Below, one piece after another: positions 38,196 to 46,930 of a stretch of DNA of 64,000 bases. Made by a program: the position numbers and the translations under genes. This DNA is from Azospirillum sp. TSH58 (GTDB lineage Bacteria > Pseudomonadota > Alphaproteobacteria > Azospirillales > Azospirillaceae): assembly GCF_003119115.1 (NCBI RefSeq), contig NZ_CP022367.1, positions 447,001-511,000 of the forward strand, in the 5' to 3' direction. The notes below the pieces were generated by a model that saw nothing but the letters and a program-made list of their open reading frames with translations, had not been told where the DNA came from and made no database searches. Within the stretch, counting starts at the first letter, position 1; the number at the start of each line of letters is the position of its first letter.

Positions 38196-39173
38196 ATGAG
38201 CCTGCAAACCAGGGACACGCTGCACGAAGGCCTCGCCATGCGCAGCGGCTCGCCGAAGGTCCTGCTGACCGGAGCCCTGCTGCTTCTGGCGGTCCTGGCG
38301 CCCTACGCCCTGTACCCGGTCTTCCTGATGAAGGTGCTGTGCTTCGCGCTGTTCGCCTGCGCCTTCAACCTGCTGATCGGCTTCGCCGGCCTCTTGAGCT
38401 TCGGCCACGCGGCCTTCTTCGGCGGGGCGGCCTATGTCGCCGCCCACACGGTCAAGGAATGGGGCTGGGCGCCGGAGGCCGGCCTGCTCGCCGCCACCGC
38501 GGCGGCCGGGGCGATGGGGCTGGTCTTCGGCCTGCTCGCCATCCGCCGGCAGGGCATCTACTTCGCCATGATCACGCTGGCGCTGAGCCAGATGATCTTC
38601 TTCCTGGCCCTGCAACTGCCCTTCACCCATGGCGAGGACGGCATCCAGGCCGTGCCGCGCGGGCATCTGTTCGGGATGATCGACCTCAGCCAGCCGCTGA
38701 CCATGTACTACACGGTGCTGGCGATCTTCCTCGGCGGCTTCGCCCTGATCTGGCGCGCGGTCCACTCGCCCTTCGGGCAGGTGCTGAAGGCGATCCGCGA
38801 GAACGAGCCGCGCGCCGTCTCGCTCGGCTACCGGACGGAGCGCTACAAACTGCTGGCCTTCGTGCTGTCGGCGAGCCTCGCCGGTCTGGCCGGCGGCACC
38901 AAGGCGCTGGTCTTCCAGCTCGCCTCGCTGACCGACGTGACGTGGCAGATGTCGGGCGAGGTGGTGCTGATGACCCTGCTCGGCGGCATGGGCACGCTGC
39001 TCGGCCCGGTGGTGGGCGCGGCGCTGGTGGTGACGCTGGAAAGCTACCTCGCCTCGACCAGCCTGCCGGTTCCGGTGGTGATCGGCGCGATCTTCGTGGT
39101 CTGCGTGCTGCTGTTCCGCCGCGGCATCGTCGGGGAACTGCTGCACCGCCTGCCTGGGAAGGGAAATCGCTGA
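38196..39173 (+). CDS. ABC transporter permease, LivM-like
   Basis: This is the second permease, 325 residues. The LivM pattern is clear: ALFACAFNLLIGFAGLLSFGHAAFFGGAAYVAA near 55-90, and the coupling loop LKAIRENEPRAVSLGYRTERYKLLAFVLSA near 200-230. A later start at MRSGSPK (38238) is possible. Its stop codon TGA shares a base with the ATG of the chemoreceptor gene, so transporter and receptor are translationally coupled. Confidence 0.92.
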   Translation: MSLQTRDTLHEGLAMRSGSPKVLLTGALLLLAVLAPYALYPVFLMKVLCFALFACAFNLLIGFAGLLSFGHAAFFGGAAYVAAHTVKEWGWAPEAGLLAATAAAGAMGLVFGLLAIRRQGIYFAMITLALSQMIFFLALQLPFTHGEDGIQAVPRGHLFGMIDLSQPLTMYYTVLAIFLGGFALIWRAVHSPFGQVLKAIRENEPRAVSLGYRTERYKLLAFVLSASLAGLAGGTKALVFQLASLTDVTWQMSGEVVLMTLLGGMGTLLGPVVGAALVVTLESYLASTSLPVPVVIGAIFVVCVLLFRRGIVGELLHRLPGKGNR

Positions 39174-41335
39174 TGTCCCGCCGCAACGGACGCCATCTGC
39201 CGCTGCGCCACAAGATCCCCGGCGCGCTGGTCGGCGCGGTGGTGGTCACGGCGATCCTGCTCGGCGGGTTCGCCTACGCCGCCGCATCGAGCCGCCTGCG
39301 CGTGGCGGCCGGCGAGAAACTGGTGGCGCTGGCCGACGCCCGCGCCGCCAGCGTGCGGTCCTACATCAACGGACTGGAGGACGATGTCGTGCTGACCGCC
39401 AACACGCGGTCGATGCGCGACGCCGTCGTGGCCCTCGCCAACGGCTGGCGGATCGAATCCGACCGGGGCGATCCCACCGCCCTGCTGCGCAAACGCTACG
39501 TCGACGACAACCCTCACCCGGCCGGCGAGCGCCACAGGCTGGAGAAGTCGGCCGACACCGCCATGTACGACACGGCGCATCTGCGCCTGCATGGCTGGAT
39601 GAGCGATCTGATGCAGCGGCGCGGCCTGGAGGACGTGCTTCTGGTGGCGCCGGAGGGCACCATCCTCTACAGCGCCGCCAAGGGCGACGACTTCGCCAAG
39701 CCTGTGGCCGACGGCGCGCTGCGCCGTCTGGTGGACGGCGTGAAGACCGACGGGCTGGACGGCGAGGCGGCGATCGCCGATTTCTCGCCCTATGCCGCCG
39801 GCAAAGCCGCTTCCGCCTTCCTGGCGGCGCCGGTCGCCATGCGCCTCCCGGACGGTCGCCAGACCCTGCTGGCGACTCTGGTGTTCCGCATCGAGGCGGG
39901 CAGGCTCGACCGCATCATGCAGGCGAGCGACGGCATGGGCGAAACCGGAGACACCTTCCTGGTCGGGGAGGACGGCCGTCTGCGCAGCACGCCGCGCTTC
40001 TCCGGCGGCCGGACCATCCTGGCGTCCTATGACGGTCCGGTCGTCGCGGCGGCGAAGGCCGACCCCGACCACATCGGCGTCATGGAGGCCGCCCGCTTCG
40101 GGGGAGCCGCTCCGGCGCTGGCCGCCTACCGCCCGATGAGCCATGGCGGGCTGCGCTGGCTGGTGGTCGCCGAGGCGTCGGTCGATGAAATCCTGGCTCC
40201 GGTCCGCGCCATGCGCGACCAGATGATCGGTGTGGGAGCGGCCCTTCTCCTGATCGTCAGCGTGGCCGGAATCCTGCTGGCCCGCGGCATCGTCCGGCCG
40301 CTGACCGCCATGTGCGCGGCGATGCAGCGCCTCGCCGAGGGCGACCGCGCGCTGACGATCCCGGCGCGGGAGCGGAGCGACGAGATCGGGCGGATGGCCG
40401 GGGCCATGCAGGTCTTCCAGGAGGCGCTGATCCGTGCCGACGCGCTCCATGCCGAACAGGAGCGGGTCCGCGCGCTGCGCGACGAGAGGGCGCGCGAGCT
40501 GGAACGGATGACGCAGGGGTTCGACCAGCGCGTCGGCGGCATCGTCCGGGCCGTGACCGCGGCGGCGGAAGGGCTGGAGGCGACCGCGCGCGCGATGAGC
40601 GTCGGTGCCGACCGCACCTTGAGCGAGGCGACCGGCGTCACCGCCGCGGCCGACGAGACGGCGAGCAGCGTCGGCACGGTGGCGTCGGCGGCCAACCAGC
40701 TCAGCGCCTCGATCACCGACATCAGCCGCTACATCGACGAATCCGGCCGCATCACCCGGGCGGCCGTCGGAGCGACGGCCGAAGCCGGCGAGACGATGCG
40801 CGTGGTCGTGGAGACCGCCGGCCGCATCGGCACGGTGGTCCAGCTGATCCATGACATCGCGGCCCAGACCAACCTGCTGGCGCTGAACGCCACCATCGAG
40901 GCGGCACGGGCGGGAGAGGCCGGCAAGGGCTTCGCCGTCGTCGCCGGCGAGGTGAAGCATCTGGCGGCGCAGACCGCCAAGGCGACCGACGAGATCGGCA
41001 GCCAGATCGGGACCATGCAGTCCGTGACCGACGGCGCCGCCGCCGCCATCGCCCAGATCGTCGCGGTGATCCAGGACATGGGCCGCATCTCCGGCGTCGT
41101 CGCCGAAGCGGTGGGGGAACAGGAAACGGCGACCGCCGAGATCGCCGCCAACGCCGCCCAGGCCGCCAAGGCCACCCAATCCGTCACCACGATCATCGAC
41201 GGGGTGGCGCGTTCGGCCGACACCACCAAGACCGCGGCCGGGGAGGTTTTGGACGCCTCCAACGATCTCGCGCGGCAGGCGGGCGACCTCCATCAGGAGA
41301 TCAACCGCTTCCTCGCCGGCATCCGGGCCGCGTAG
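39173..41335 (+). CDS. Methyl-accepting chemotaxis protein with Cache-type sensor
   Basis: This is a chemoreceptor of 720 residues. A helix lies near 17-37 and a large periplasmic sensor near 38-348 with features of a double Cache domain (FLVGEDGRLRST in the membrane-distal part). The second helix is near 351-371 (MIGVGAALLLIVSVAGILLARG), then HAMP (RPLTAMCAAMQRLAEGDRALTIPARERSDEIGRMAGAM). The signalling domain has the hairpin tip IAAQTNLLALNATIEAARAGEAGKGFAVVAGEVKHLA near 560. The start overlaps the LivM stop (TGATG). The link suggests taxis toward the acid imported by this operon. Confidence 0.9.
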   Translation: MSRRNGRHLPLRHKIPGALVGAVVVTAILLGGFAYAAASSRLRVAAGEKLVALADARAASVRSYINGLEDDVVLTANTRSMRDAVVALANGWRIESDRGDPTALLRKRYVDDNPHPAGERHRLEKSADTAMYDTAHLRLHGWMSDLMQRRGLEDVLLVAPEGTILYSAAKGDDFAKPVADGALRRLVDGVKTDGLDGEAAIADFSPYAAGKAASAFLAAPVAMRLPDGRQTLLATLVFRIEAGRLDRIMQASDGMGETGDTFLVGEDGRLRSTPRFSGGRTILASYDGPVVAAAKADPDHIGVMEAARFGGAAPALAAYRPMSHGGLRWLVVAEASVDEILAPVRAMRDQMIGVGAALLLIVSVAGILLARGIVRPLTAMCAAMQRLAEGDRALTIPARERSDEIGRMAGAMQVFQEALIRADALHAEQERVRALRDERARELERMTQGFDQRVGGIVRAVTAAAEGLEATARAMSVGADRTLSEATGVTAAADETASSVGTVASAANQLSASITDISRYIDESGRITRAAVGATAEAGETMRVVVETAGRIGTVVQLIHDIAAQTNLLALNATIEAARAGEAGKGFAVVAGEVKHLAAQTAKATDEIGSQIGTMQSVTDGAAAAIAQIVAVIQDMGRISGVVAEAVGEQETATAEIAANAAQAAKATQSVTTIIDGVARSADTTKTAAGEVLDASNDLARQAGDLHQEINRFLAGIRAA

Positions 41336-41419
41336 GGATCAAGGTGAGGGAAAACGTCGCGGGCGAGGTCCGGACAACCGTGCCGGCCGCCCGTGAGGCC
41401 GGGACCCCGGTGGGCGCCG

Positions 41420-42460
41420 TCACAGCGGCTGCAGCGGCATCGTCAGCGTCACCCAGGTGCCGGCCTGCCGACGGTCGTACGTCAACCGCGCTCCCAGGCT
41501 GGTCGCCATCGCCTGGACGATCCGGGTTCCCAGACCGGTTCCCCGCGGAGCGTCGTCGCGGGAGAAGCCGACGCCGTCATCCTCCACGCTCACCGACAGA
41601 GCCCCGTCGGCGGACTTGGCCCGGACACGGATGCTGCCGGTCCGGCCGTCCGGATAGGCGTATTTGCAGGCGTTCGTGACCAGCTCGGTCACGATCACCG
41701 CCAGGGACACGGCTTGGTCTGTGGGCACCGACACCGCGTCGGCGACGACGGTGAAGCGGTCCGGGCGCCGTGATGCCATCGCGGTGTGCATCCCGGCGAG
41801 CAGCGTTTCCAGATACAGGTCGATGCGGACGGAGCGCACGTCGTCGGAGGTGTAGAGGCTTCGGTGGATGCCGGCGATGGCGATGATGCGCGCCTGGGTC
41901 TCCCCCAGCGCGGCGCGGGCCTCGGGGTCGGACAGGTCGGATTGCTGCATCTGTATGAAGGCGCCGACCAGGGCCAGGCTGTTGGCGACGCGGTGGTTGA
42001 CTTCCCGCAGCAGCAGCTCCGCACGGTCGCGCGCGGCACGGACCTCCCGCTCCGCCCGTTGCCGCTCCCGGCGCAGATGCGCCTTCTCCCGGGCCTGCTC
42101 GATGGCCGCCACCAGAAGGTCGAAGAATCCGTCGCCGACCTCCTTGGGGACGTAGTCGTCCGCGCCGGCCTTCAGCGCCGCGACGGCCACCCGCGTGTCG
42201 CCGGCGCCGGTGACATAGACGACCGGCGGCGCGTTCTCGCGCGACAGCAGGTGGGGCAGGATGTCCAGCCCGGTCGCCCCCGGCATCTCGTGATCCAAGC
42301 CGACCACCGCGATGCCGCCCCGTTCCAGCCGCTCCAACCCCTCCTGGCCGTCCTTGGCGCACTCCACGGCGTAGCCGCGCCTTTCGAGCTTCCGCTGCAC
42401 CAGCCGCGCCATGGCGACATCGTCGTCGATGTAGAGGATGCGGACGGCCGGCTCGGTCAT
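41420..42460 (-). CDS. Receiver domain fused to HWE/HisKA_2-type histidine kinase
   Basis: This soluble hybrid has 346 residues. An N-terminal receiver (ILYIDDDVAMARLVQRKLERRGY, phospho-accepting Asp in VVGLDHEMPG) is followed by a short coiled-coil. The HisKA_2 phosphoacceptor block (LLLREVNHRVANSLALVGAFIQMQ) has its His near residue 155. The HATPase shows VTELVTNACKYAYPDG and DDGVGF...GLGTRIVQAMA. Such proteins relay a signal from a receiver to a kinase output. Its start overlaps the stop of the receiver gene (ATGA), and the three genes 44395-41420 form one operon. Confidence 0.88.
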   Translation of the reverse strand: MTEPAVRILYIDDDVAMARLVQRKLERRGYAVECAKDGQEGLERLERGGIAVVGLDHEMPGATGLDILPHLLSRENAPPVVYVTGAGDTRVAVAALKAGADDYVPKEVGDGFFDLLVAAIEQAREKAHLRRERQRAEREVRAARDRAELLLREVNHRVANSLALVGAFIQMQQSDLSDPEARAALGETQARIIAIAGIHRSLYTSDDVRSVRIDLYLETLLAGMHTAMASRRPDRFTVVADAVSVPTDQAVSLAVIVTELVTNACKYAYPDGRTGSIRVRAKSADGALSVSVEDDGVGFSRDDAPRGTGLGTRIVQAMATSLGARLTYDRRQAGTWVTLTMPLQPL

Positions 42461-42906
42461 GCCTCGGCCTCCGGGATCTGCATGACGGAAAAGAGCAGCT
42501 CCAACTTCCGGATCGCGGCGGCGAAGCTGTCGTAGTTCACCGGTTTGGTGACGTAGACATTGGCCCCGATATCGTAGCAGCGCCGGATTTCCTGCCGGTC
42601 GTCGGTGGTCGTCAGCACCACGACGGGAAAGCGTCTGGTGTGGGGGTTGGCCTTGAGCCTCGCCAGGATATCGATCCCCGTCATGTCGGGAAGGTTTAAA
42701 TCCAGAAGGATGAGAAGCGCCCGCCTCATGCTTGCCCGCCCGGTTCCGTCCGGACCGAACAGGTAGGCGAGCGCGCTCGTGCCGTCGACGAAGGGAACGA
42801 TGTCGTTGGTGACGCCGGTCCGCCGGATGTTCTTCTCGATCAGCCGGGCGTGTCCCTCGTCATCCTCGATCATGACGATGCGCACCGGCTCAGTGTCACG
42901 CGCCAT
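42457..42906 (-). CDS. Single-domain response regulator (Rcp1-like)
   Basis: This stand-alone receiver has 149 residues. Acidic pocket residues are in IVMIEDDEGHARLIEKNIRRTG, the phospho-acceptor Asp in LLILLDLNLPDMTGID, and the switch residues in VVLTTTDDRQEI and YVTKPVN. No output domain is present. This type is usually paired with phytochrome-like or CHASE-type kinases. The start MARDTEP at 42906 overlaps the upstream kinase gene by 11 bp. Confidence 0.9.
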   Translation of the reverse strand: MARDTEPVRIVMIEDDEGHARLIEKNIRRTGVTNDIVPFVDGTSALAYLFGPDGTGRASMRRALLILLDLNLPDMTGIDILARLKANPHTRRFPVVVLTTTDDRQEIRRCYDIGANVYVTKPVNYDSFAAAIRKLELLFSVMQIPEAEA

Positions 42907-44395
42907 GAGCGAGCGTCTCCGATGGCAGGGCAAGGGTTCCGGGAAGGCTTATGCGAAAGACGCTGCCCTGTCCAGGAACCGATTCGACGGTGACCTCGCC
43001 CTGCAGGCGCCGGACCAATGTCCGGACATAGGCCAGCCCGATGCCCTCTCCGGGTCGGTCCTGAACGCCGGAACGGCGGAACAGCTCGAAGATCCGTTCG
43101 TGATCCTGCGGCGCGATTCCGCGCCCGTTATCGGCGACTTCGAAGACCAGGCGGTCCCCCTCGGCCCGTCCGCGGACGGCGATCCGCCCTGCCCTCGCCG
43201 GATCGAGATACTTGATCGCGTTGTCGAGCAGGTTTCCGAACACCTGTTCCAGAGCAAGCCGGTCCGCCACCAGGAACGGCAGGGGACCCTCGATGTCGAT
43301 GGCGCAGCGCTGTTCGCCGGCCTGATGGCGGAGGCTGGCGGCCACGCTTTCCAGAAGAGCCTGCATGGAGACGGGTTCCGGGTTCAGCGCCCGGCCGCCC
43401 TGGCGCGCCAGGGCGAGGATGGCGTTGATCAGCCGGTCCATCTTCGTCGTCGATGCGCGGATGAAGCCGATGGCCTCCGGCAGGTCCTCCTCCACCGCCC
43501 GGCGCGCCTCCGACGCCACGCCGTCGCCGCCGTCCGGCGGCAGGCGGTCGAGATGGGCGCGCACGCTCGCCAGTCCCGCCTCGAATTCACCTGTGAAACC
43601 CATCACGTTCACCAGCGGCGCGCGCAGGTCATGGCTGACGATGTAGGCGAAGCGCTGGATCTCGTCGTTGGCCCGCCGCAGTTCCATCGTGCGCTCCGAG
43701 ACGCGCTGCTCCAGGGAATCGTTGAGCGCCTGGATCGCGTGCTGCGCCCGCATGAGGTCGCGCGTGTAGCGGAGCGCGATCCAAACGGCGCCGCCGACGA
43801 CCAGCACGATGAACAGGCCGCCCAGGTTGGCCACCCAGCCCGACGCTCTGGCCTGCCCGATCAGGGCGGCGAGCTGGGTGTCGAGCTGCGCGTCGGCGGG
43901 GGTGATCAGGTCGGCGAGCGAGCGTCGGGCTTCGTCCATCAGCATCATGCCGCGGTCGGTGCGCACGACGGCCATGGCCTCGTCCCGGCGCCCGGCCTCC
44001 ATCAGCGCGATGGTCTGCGCCAACTCCTCGCGTTTGGCGGCGGCGAGGACGGCAAGGCGGTCGACGATGCGCAACTCGCCGGCACTCCCGTCGCCGAGGT
44101 CGCGCAGCCGGGCGATCGTGGCGTCGACCGCGGTGATGGCCGCCTCGTAGGGCTTGAGATAGTGGCGGTCCTCGGTGAGCAGATACCCACGCTGGCCGAT
44201 CTCGGCGTCCTGCAACTGGCTGAGCAGCGTCCCGGCGGCGACCCGCAAAGCGGTCGTGCGGCCGACGGACCTCGAAAACTGCCGCGTGCTGTCGGCCAGC
44301 CATCCCGACATCGCGACGATCCCCAGAAGGGTCAACGCGGCGGCGAGCAGCATCAGAAGGGCACGCCGGGTCACGGTGGTGCTGAACGTGTGCAT
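42896..44395 (-). CDS. Membrane histidine kinase with CHASE3 sensor domain
   Basis: This kinase has 499 residues. A first helix at about 10-30 (RALLMLLAAALTLLGIVAMSGWL) and a second near 180-205 (LGGLFIVLVVGGAVWIALRY) bracket a CHASE3 domain (QLQDAEIGQRGYLLTEDRHYLKPYEAAI is its typical start). A HAMP-like coiled-coil leads to HisKA (FAYIVSHDLRAPLVNVMGFTGEF). The HATPase domain has VFGNLLDNAIKYLDP, DNGRGIAPQDHERIFELF and GIGLAYVRTLV. It is the first gene of the three-gene relay. The ligand is unknown. Confidence 0.9.
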   Translation of the reverse strand: MHTFSTTVTRRALLMLLAAALTLLGIVAMSGWLADSTRQFSRSVGRTTALRVAAGTLLSQLQDAEIGQRGYLLTEDRHYLKPYEAAITAVDATIARLRDLGDGSAGELRIVDRLAVLAAAKREELAQTIALMEAGRRDEAMAVVRTDRGMMLMDEARRSLADLITPADAQLDTQLAALIGQARASGWVANLGGLFIVLVVGGAVWIALRYTRDLMRAQHAIQALNDSLEQRVSERTMELRRANDEIQRFAYIVSHDLRAPLVNVMGFTGEFEAGLASVRAHLDRLPPDGGDGVASEARRAVEEDLPEAIGFIRASTTKMDRLINAILALARQGGRALNPEPVSMQALLESVAASLRHQAGEQRCAIDIEGPLPFLVADRLALEQVFGNLLDNAIKYLDPARAGRIAVRGRAEGDRLVFEVADNGRGIAPQDHERIFELFRRSGVQDRPGEGIGLAYVRTLVRRLQGEVTVESVPGQGSVFRISLPGTLALPSETLAHGA

Positions 44396-44693
44396 CGCGG
44401 ACGACCGACCCCAGCGGGATGAGGTCGATTCCTATAGCAAGTCGAGGCGGTCCTGGCAATTTGGGCCGCACCGGAACGTTGCCGATCGTCCGGCTTCACG
44501 ACCGGACCGGGCAATTTGTGCCCATGGGCAAAGTCCGACCAAGCGGAAGGCGAGCGCATCGGCGTCATGGGTGTCCGACAGGCACCCGACGGAAGCCCGT
44601 TGCCGCGTTGTTCGGCCCAGCACGGCCGTGGCACAACCTTTGCTATTCCTCGGCGGCACGTGGCAAGGGCCACGAACCGCAGTGGAGGGGAAC

Positions 44694-45248
44694 GTGCAAG
44701 TCCTTGGCTACCATGGGGCCGCCGGCCAGACCGCCGTCTCGGATCGCGGCAGGATACCGGGCGCCGGCCAATCCGCGGGCTCGCCCAACTTCTCGGATCT
44801 GTTGTCGGCGAACGCTTCCGCATCGCCGCCCCCCACGGCGGCGCCCGTCTCGGCCGAGCGGTCCGAGAGCGACGAGATTGCCCGCATGCAGAAGGACCTG
44901 GACGCGTACAGGCGCGAACGGGAAAAGGTCGTCCAGAACCGGACGATCGACCCGCCGGCCTTTCAGATAGCGCTGCCCGTCAACGACCGCGGCTACATGC
45001 CCTACGTGACGGCCGACCAGCAGAAGCTGATGGACCGCATCACCGATTCCTATCTTGGCCGGCCGGGGCACGAGATGGAGAGGATGTGGGACGAACTGAG
45101 GGCCAACGGCCTGGCACCGGAGCAGCTCGCCCGCACCGCGGCGTACTTCGTCAATTTCGACGGTGAGGTCGTCAGCCGGGCCGTGGCGACCGGAGGCCAG
45201 AAAACCGCCCCGCACGGCAGCACCGCCTGGACGGCATCGAGCGTCTGA
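44694..45248 (+). CDS. Unknown protein, GTG start
   Basis: I do not recognise this protein of 184 residues. The GTG at 44694 with GGAGGGG six bases upstream gives the start VQVLGYHGAAGQTAVSDRGR. Residues 20-60 are Ser/Pro/Ala-rich and probably disordered. A charged helical segment (DEIARMQKDLDAYRREREKVVQN) and a compact C-terminal part (YMPYVTADQQKLMDRITDSYLGRPGHEMERMWDELRANGLAPEQLARTAAYFVNFDGEVVS) follow. No signal peptide or membrane segment is seen. The 298 bp before it (44396-44693) hold the promoter region and a repeated GGCAATTTG but no gene. Confidence 0.6.
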   Translation: MQVLGYHGAAGQTAVSDRGRIPGAGQSAGSPNFSDLLSANASASPPPTAAPVSAERSESDEIARMQKDLDAYRREREKVVQNRTIDPPAFQIALPVNDRGYMPYVTADQQKLMDRITDSYLGRPGHEMERMWDELRANGLAPEQLARTAAYFVNFDGEVVSRAVATGGQKTAPHGSTAWTASSV

Positions 45249-45315
45249 GGACGCAGCCCCGCCGGGACTTCGGCCGGAGGAGCCGACGTTCGTGGCCGCT
45301 CCTGGCCGGCACCGG

Positions 45316-45753
45316 CTACGTGGCGTCGGCCTCCGGCTTATGCGCATCGCCCTCCCGACCCTCCAGGATGAGTTGCGACCGGAGGTCGGCGGGCGCGCCC
45401 TCCGCCCAGATCAGCAGGGCGTCAAGAGCCGGGCACAGGGACTGGCCCCATTCCGTCAGGTGATACTCGACCTTCGGCGGAACCTGGTGGTGGACGATGC
45501 GCCCGACCACGCCGTCGCTCTCGAGCTGGCGAAGTTGCTGGATCAGCATCTTCTGGGAAATGCCGGGGATGGCCCGCTCAAGATCGGAGAAGCGCCGCAC
45601 CTGACCGCCGAACAGCTGGAACAGGATCACGAGCTTCCACCGGCCCTCCAGGACCCGGAGCACGTTCTGCACACTCTGGGCCGCCGATCGCGCCGTGTAG
45701 GAGGCACGCTTACCTTCCGGTAAGTACCTTACTTTTTCGTCGGTTCTTGTCAT
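45316..45753 (-). CDS. HxlR-family transcriptional regulator
   Basis: This single-domain winged-helix regulator has up to 145 residues. The family core is VLRVLEGRWKLVILFQLFGGQVRRFSDLERAIPGISQKMLIQQLRQLESDGVVGRIVHHQVPPKVEYHLTEWGQSLCPAL. HxlR proteins usually have about 110-120 residues, and a palindrome typical of an operator lies inside the first 15 codons, so the true start may be the internal GTG near residue 28. It is divergent from the NTF2-like/SDR pair, which it probably controls. The cysteine in SLC is too far C-terminal for the usual N-terminal redox-sensing site. Confidence 0.85.
   Translation of the reverse strand: MTRTDEKVRYLPEGKRASYTARSAAQSVQNVLRVLEGRWKLVILFQLFGGQVRRFSDLERAIPGISQKMLIQQLRQLESDGVVGRIVHHQVPPKVEYHLTEWGQSLCPALDALLIWAEGAPADLRSQLILEGREGDAHKPEADAT
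45709..45732. promoter_or_regulatory. Palindromic operator overlapping the HxlR gene start
   Basis: CTTACC-TTCC-GGTAAG (45709-45724) is a perfect inverted repeat, and GTAAG-TAC-CTTAC (45720-45732) overlaps it. Alternating TTAC/GTAA arms of this kind are typical of HxlR/YodB-type operators. It lies about 75-100 bp upstream of the divergent NTF2-like gene. Confidence 0.6.
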
Positions 45754-45807
45754 CTGGAAAGCCTAATAGCACCCTCTCTCCGGCGCAACACTTCCCGGAG
45801 AGAGCCC

Positions 45808-46134
45808 ATGGCCCACGACCTTCCTCCCGCGATCGCCGCCTATGTCGCGGCCAACGCCCGGCTCGACGCCGACGGCATGCTCGCGGCGTTCGCACCACGC
45901 GCGGTCGTCCTCGACGATGGCGGACGACACGAAGGACGCGAGGCGATCAAGGCCTGGATCCGGGCGGCGACGCTCGACAGCCGGGCGATCTTCACCCCCG
46001 AGGCCTGGCGCGACGAGGACGGCCGTATCGTGGTGGACGGCTTGACCACAGGCGATTTCACCGGCAGCCCGATCCGCTTCACCTTCCGCTTCCGGCTCGA
46101 TGACGGGGCGATTGCCGCTCTGGAGATCGCCTGA
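45808..46134 (+). CDS. NTF2-like / SnoaL-type small protein
   Basis: This protein has 108 residues in the cone-shaped NTF2-like fold (IAAYVAANARLDADGMLAAFAPRAVVLDDGGRHEGREAIKAWIRAAT...GRIVVDGLTTGDFTGSPIRFTFRFRLDDGAIAALEIA). Members serve as small-molecule isomerases, hydrolases or binding proteins. Its stop overlaps the ATG of the SDR gene (TGATG), and the two are an operon divergent from the HxlR regulator. Substrate unknown. Confidence 0.82.
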   Translation: MAHDLPPAIAAYVAANARLDADGMLAAFAPRAVVLDDGGRHEGREAIKAWIRAATLDSRAIFTPEAWRDEDGRIVVDGLTTGDFTGSPIRFTFRFRLDDGAIAALEIA

Positions 46135-46930
46135 TGGCCGCCCGCATCGATCCCATCGAGTTCGAGGGGCGCCGCGTCGTCGTCACCGGCGGCACCAAGG
46201 GCACCGGCCGGGCGACCGTCCAGAGGTTCCTGGCGGGCGGCGCCCAGGTCCTGACGGCCGCGCGCAAGGGCGCCGACGATCCGGCGGGCGCCCGGTTCGT
46301 GGTGGCGGACCTGAGCGCGCCGGAGGGAGCCCTGACACTCGCCGAGGCGGCCATGGAGATCCTTGGCGGCGTCGACGTGCTCGTCCATGTCCTGGGGGGC
46401 TCCGCCTCGCCCGGCGGCGGATTTGCCGCCCTGACGGACGATCATTGGCGCGCCGAGCTCGACCTGAACCTGTTCGCCGCGGTGCGGCTCGACCGGGCTC
46501 TGCTGCCGGGGATGATCGCCCGCGGCAGCGGCGCGGTCATCCACGTCTCCTCCATCCAGCGCCGGCTGCCGCTCCACGACTCCACGACTCCACGACCGCC
46601 TATGCGGCCGCCAAGGCGGCGTTGACGACCTACAGCAAGGCGTTGTCGAAGGAACTCGGCCCGAAGGGGGTGCGGGTCAACGTCGTCTCGCCGGGCTGGA
46701 TCCACACGGAGGCCGCCGACGACCTGATGGCCCGCATCGCGGCCAGCACCGGCGGTACGACGGAGACGGCGCGCCAAAGCATCCTCGACGCTCTTGGAGG
46801 CATCCCGCTGGGACGCCCGGCCCGGCCCGAGGAGGTGGCGGACCTCATCGCCTTCCTGGCCTCGGATCGCGCCTCCGCGATCCACGGCGCGGAGCACGTC
46901 ATCGACGGCGGGACGATCCCGACGGTCTGA
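46134..46930 (+). pseudogene. SDR-family oxidoreductase broken by an 8-bp tandem duplication
   Basis: The first frame (46134 to about 46590) codes an SDR N-terminus with the NAD(P) motif VVVTGGTKGTGRATV and HVSSIQRRLPLHDSTT. The second frame continues with AYAAAKAALTTYSKALSKELGPKGVRVNVVSPGWI and ends in AIHGAEHVIDGGTIPTV at 46930. Three tandem copies of CTCCACGA (46572-46595) sit at the break. Removing one copy restores a single frame of 262 residues. The catalytic YxxxK is after the break, so the truncated product cannot be active. It may be a fixed mutation, a reversible slippage switch or an assembly error. Confidence 0.85.
46572..46595 (+). repeat. Three tandem copies of CTCCACGA at the SDR frameshift
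   Basis: The octamer is repeated exactly three times. Two copies would encode the expected PLHDSTTAYAAAK run, and the third adds 8 bases and shifts the frame. Short tandem repeats like this arise and revert by replication slippage. Confidence 0.9.

Noticed and set aside
44450..44530. Repeated GGCAATTTG before the orphan gene as operator or EcfG promoter
   Set aside because: Only nine bases, no symmetry, and the GGAAC nearby lacks a CGTT at proper distance.
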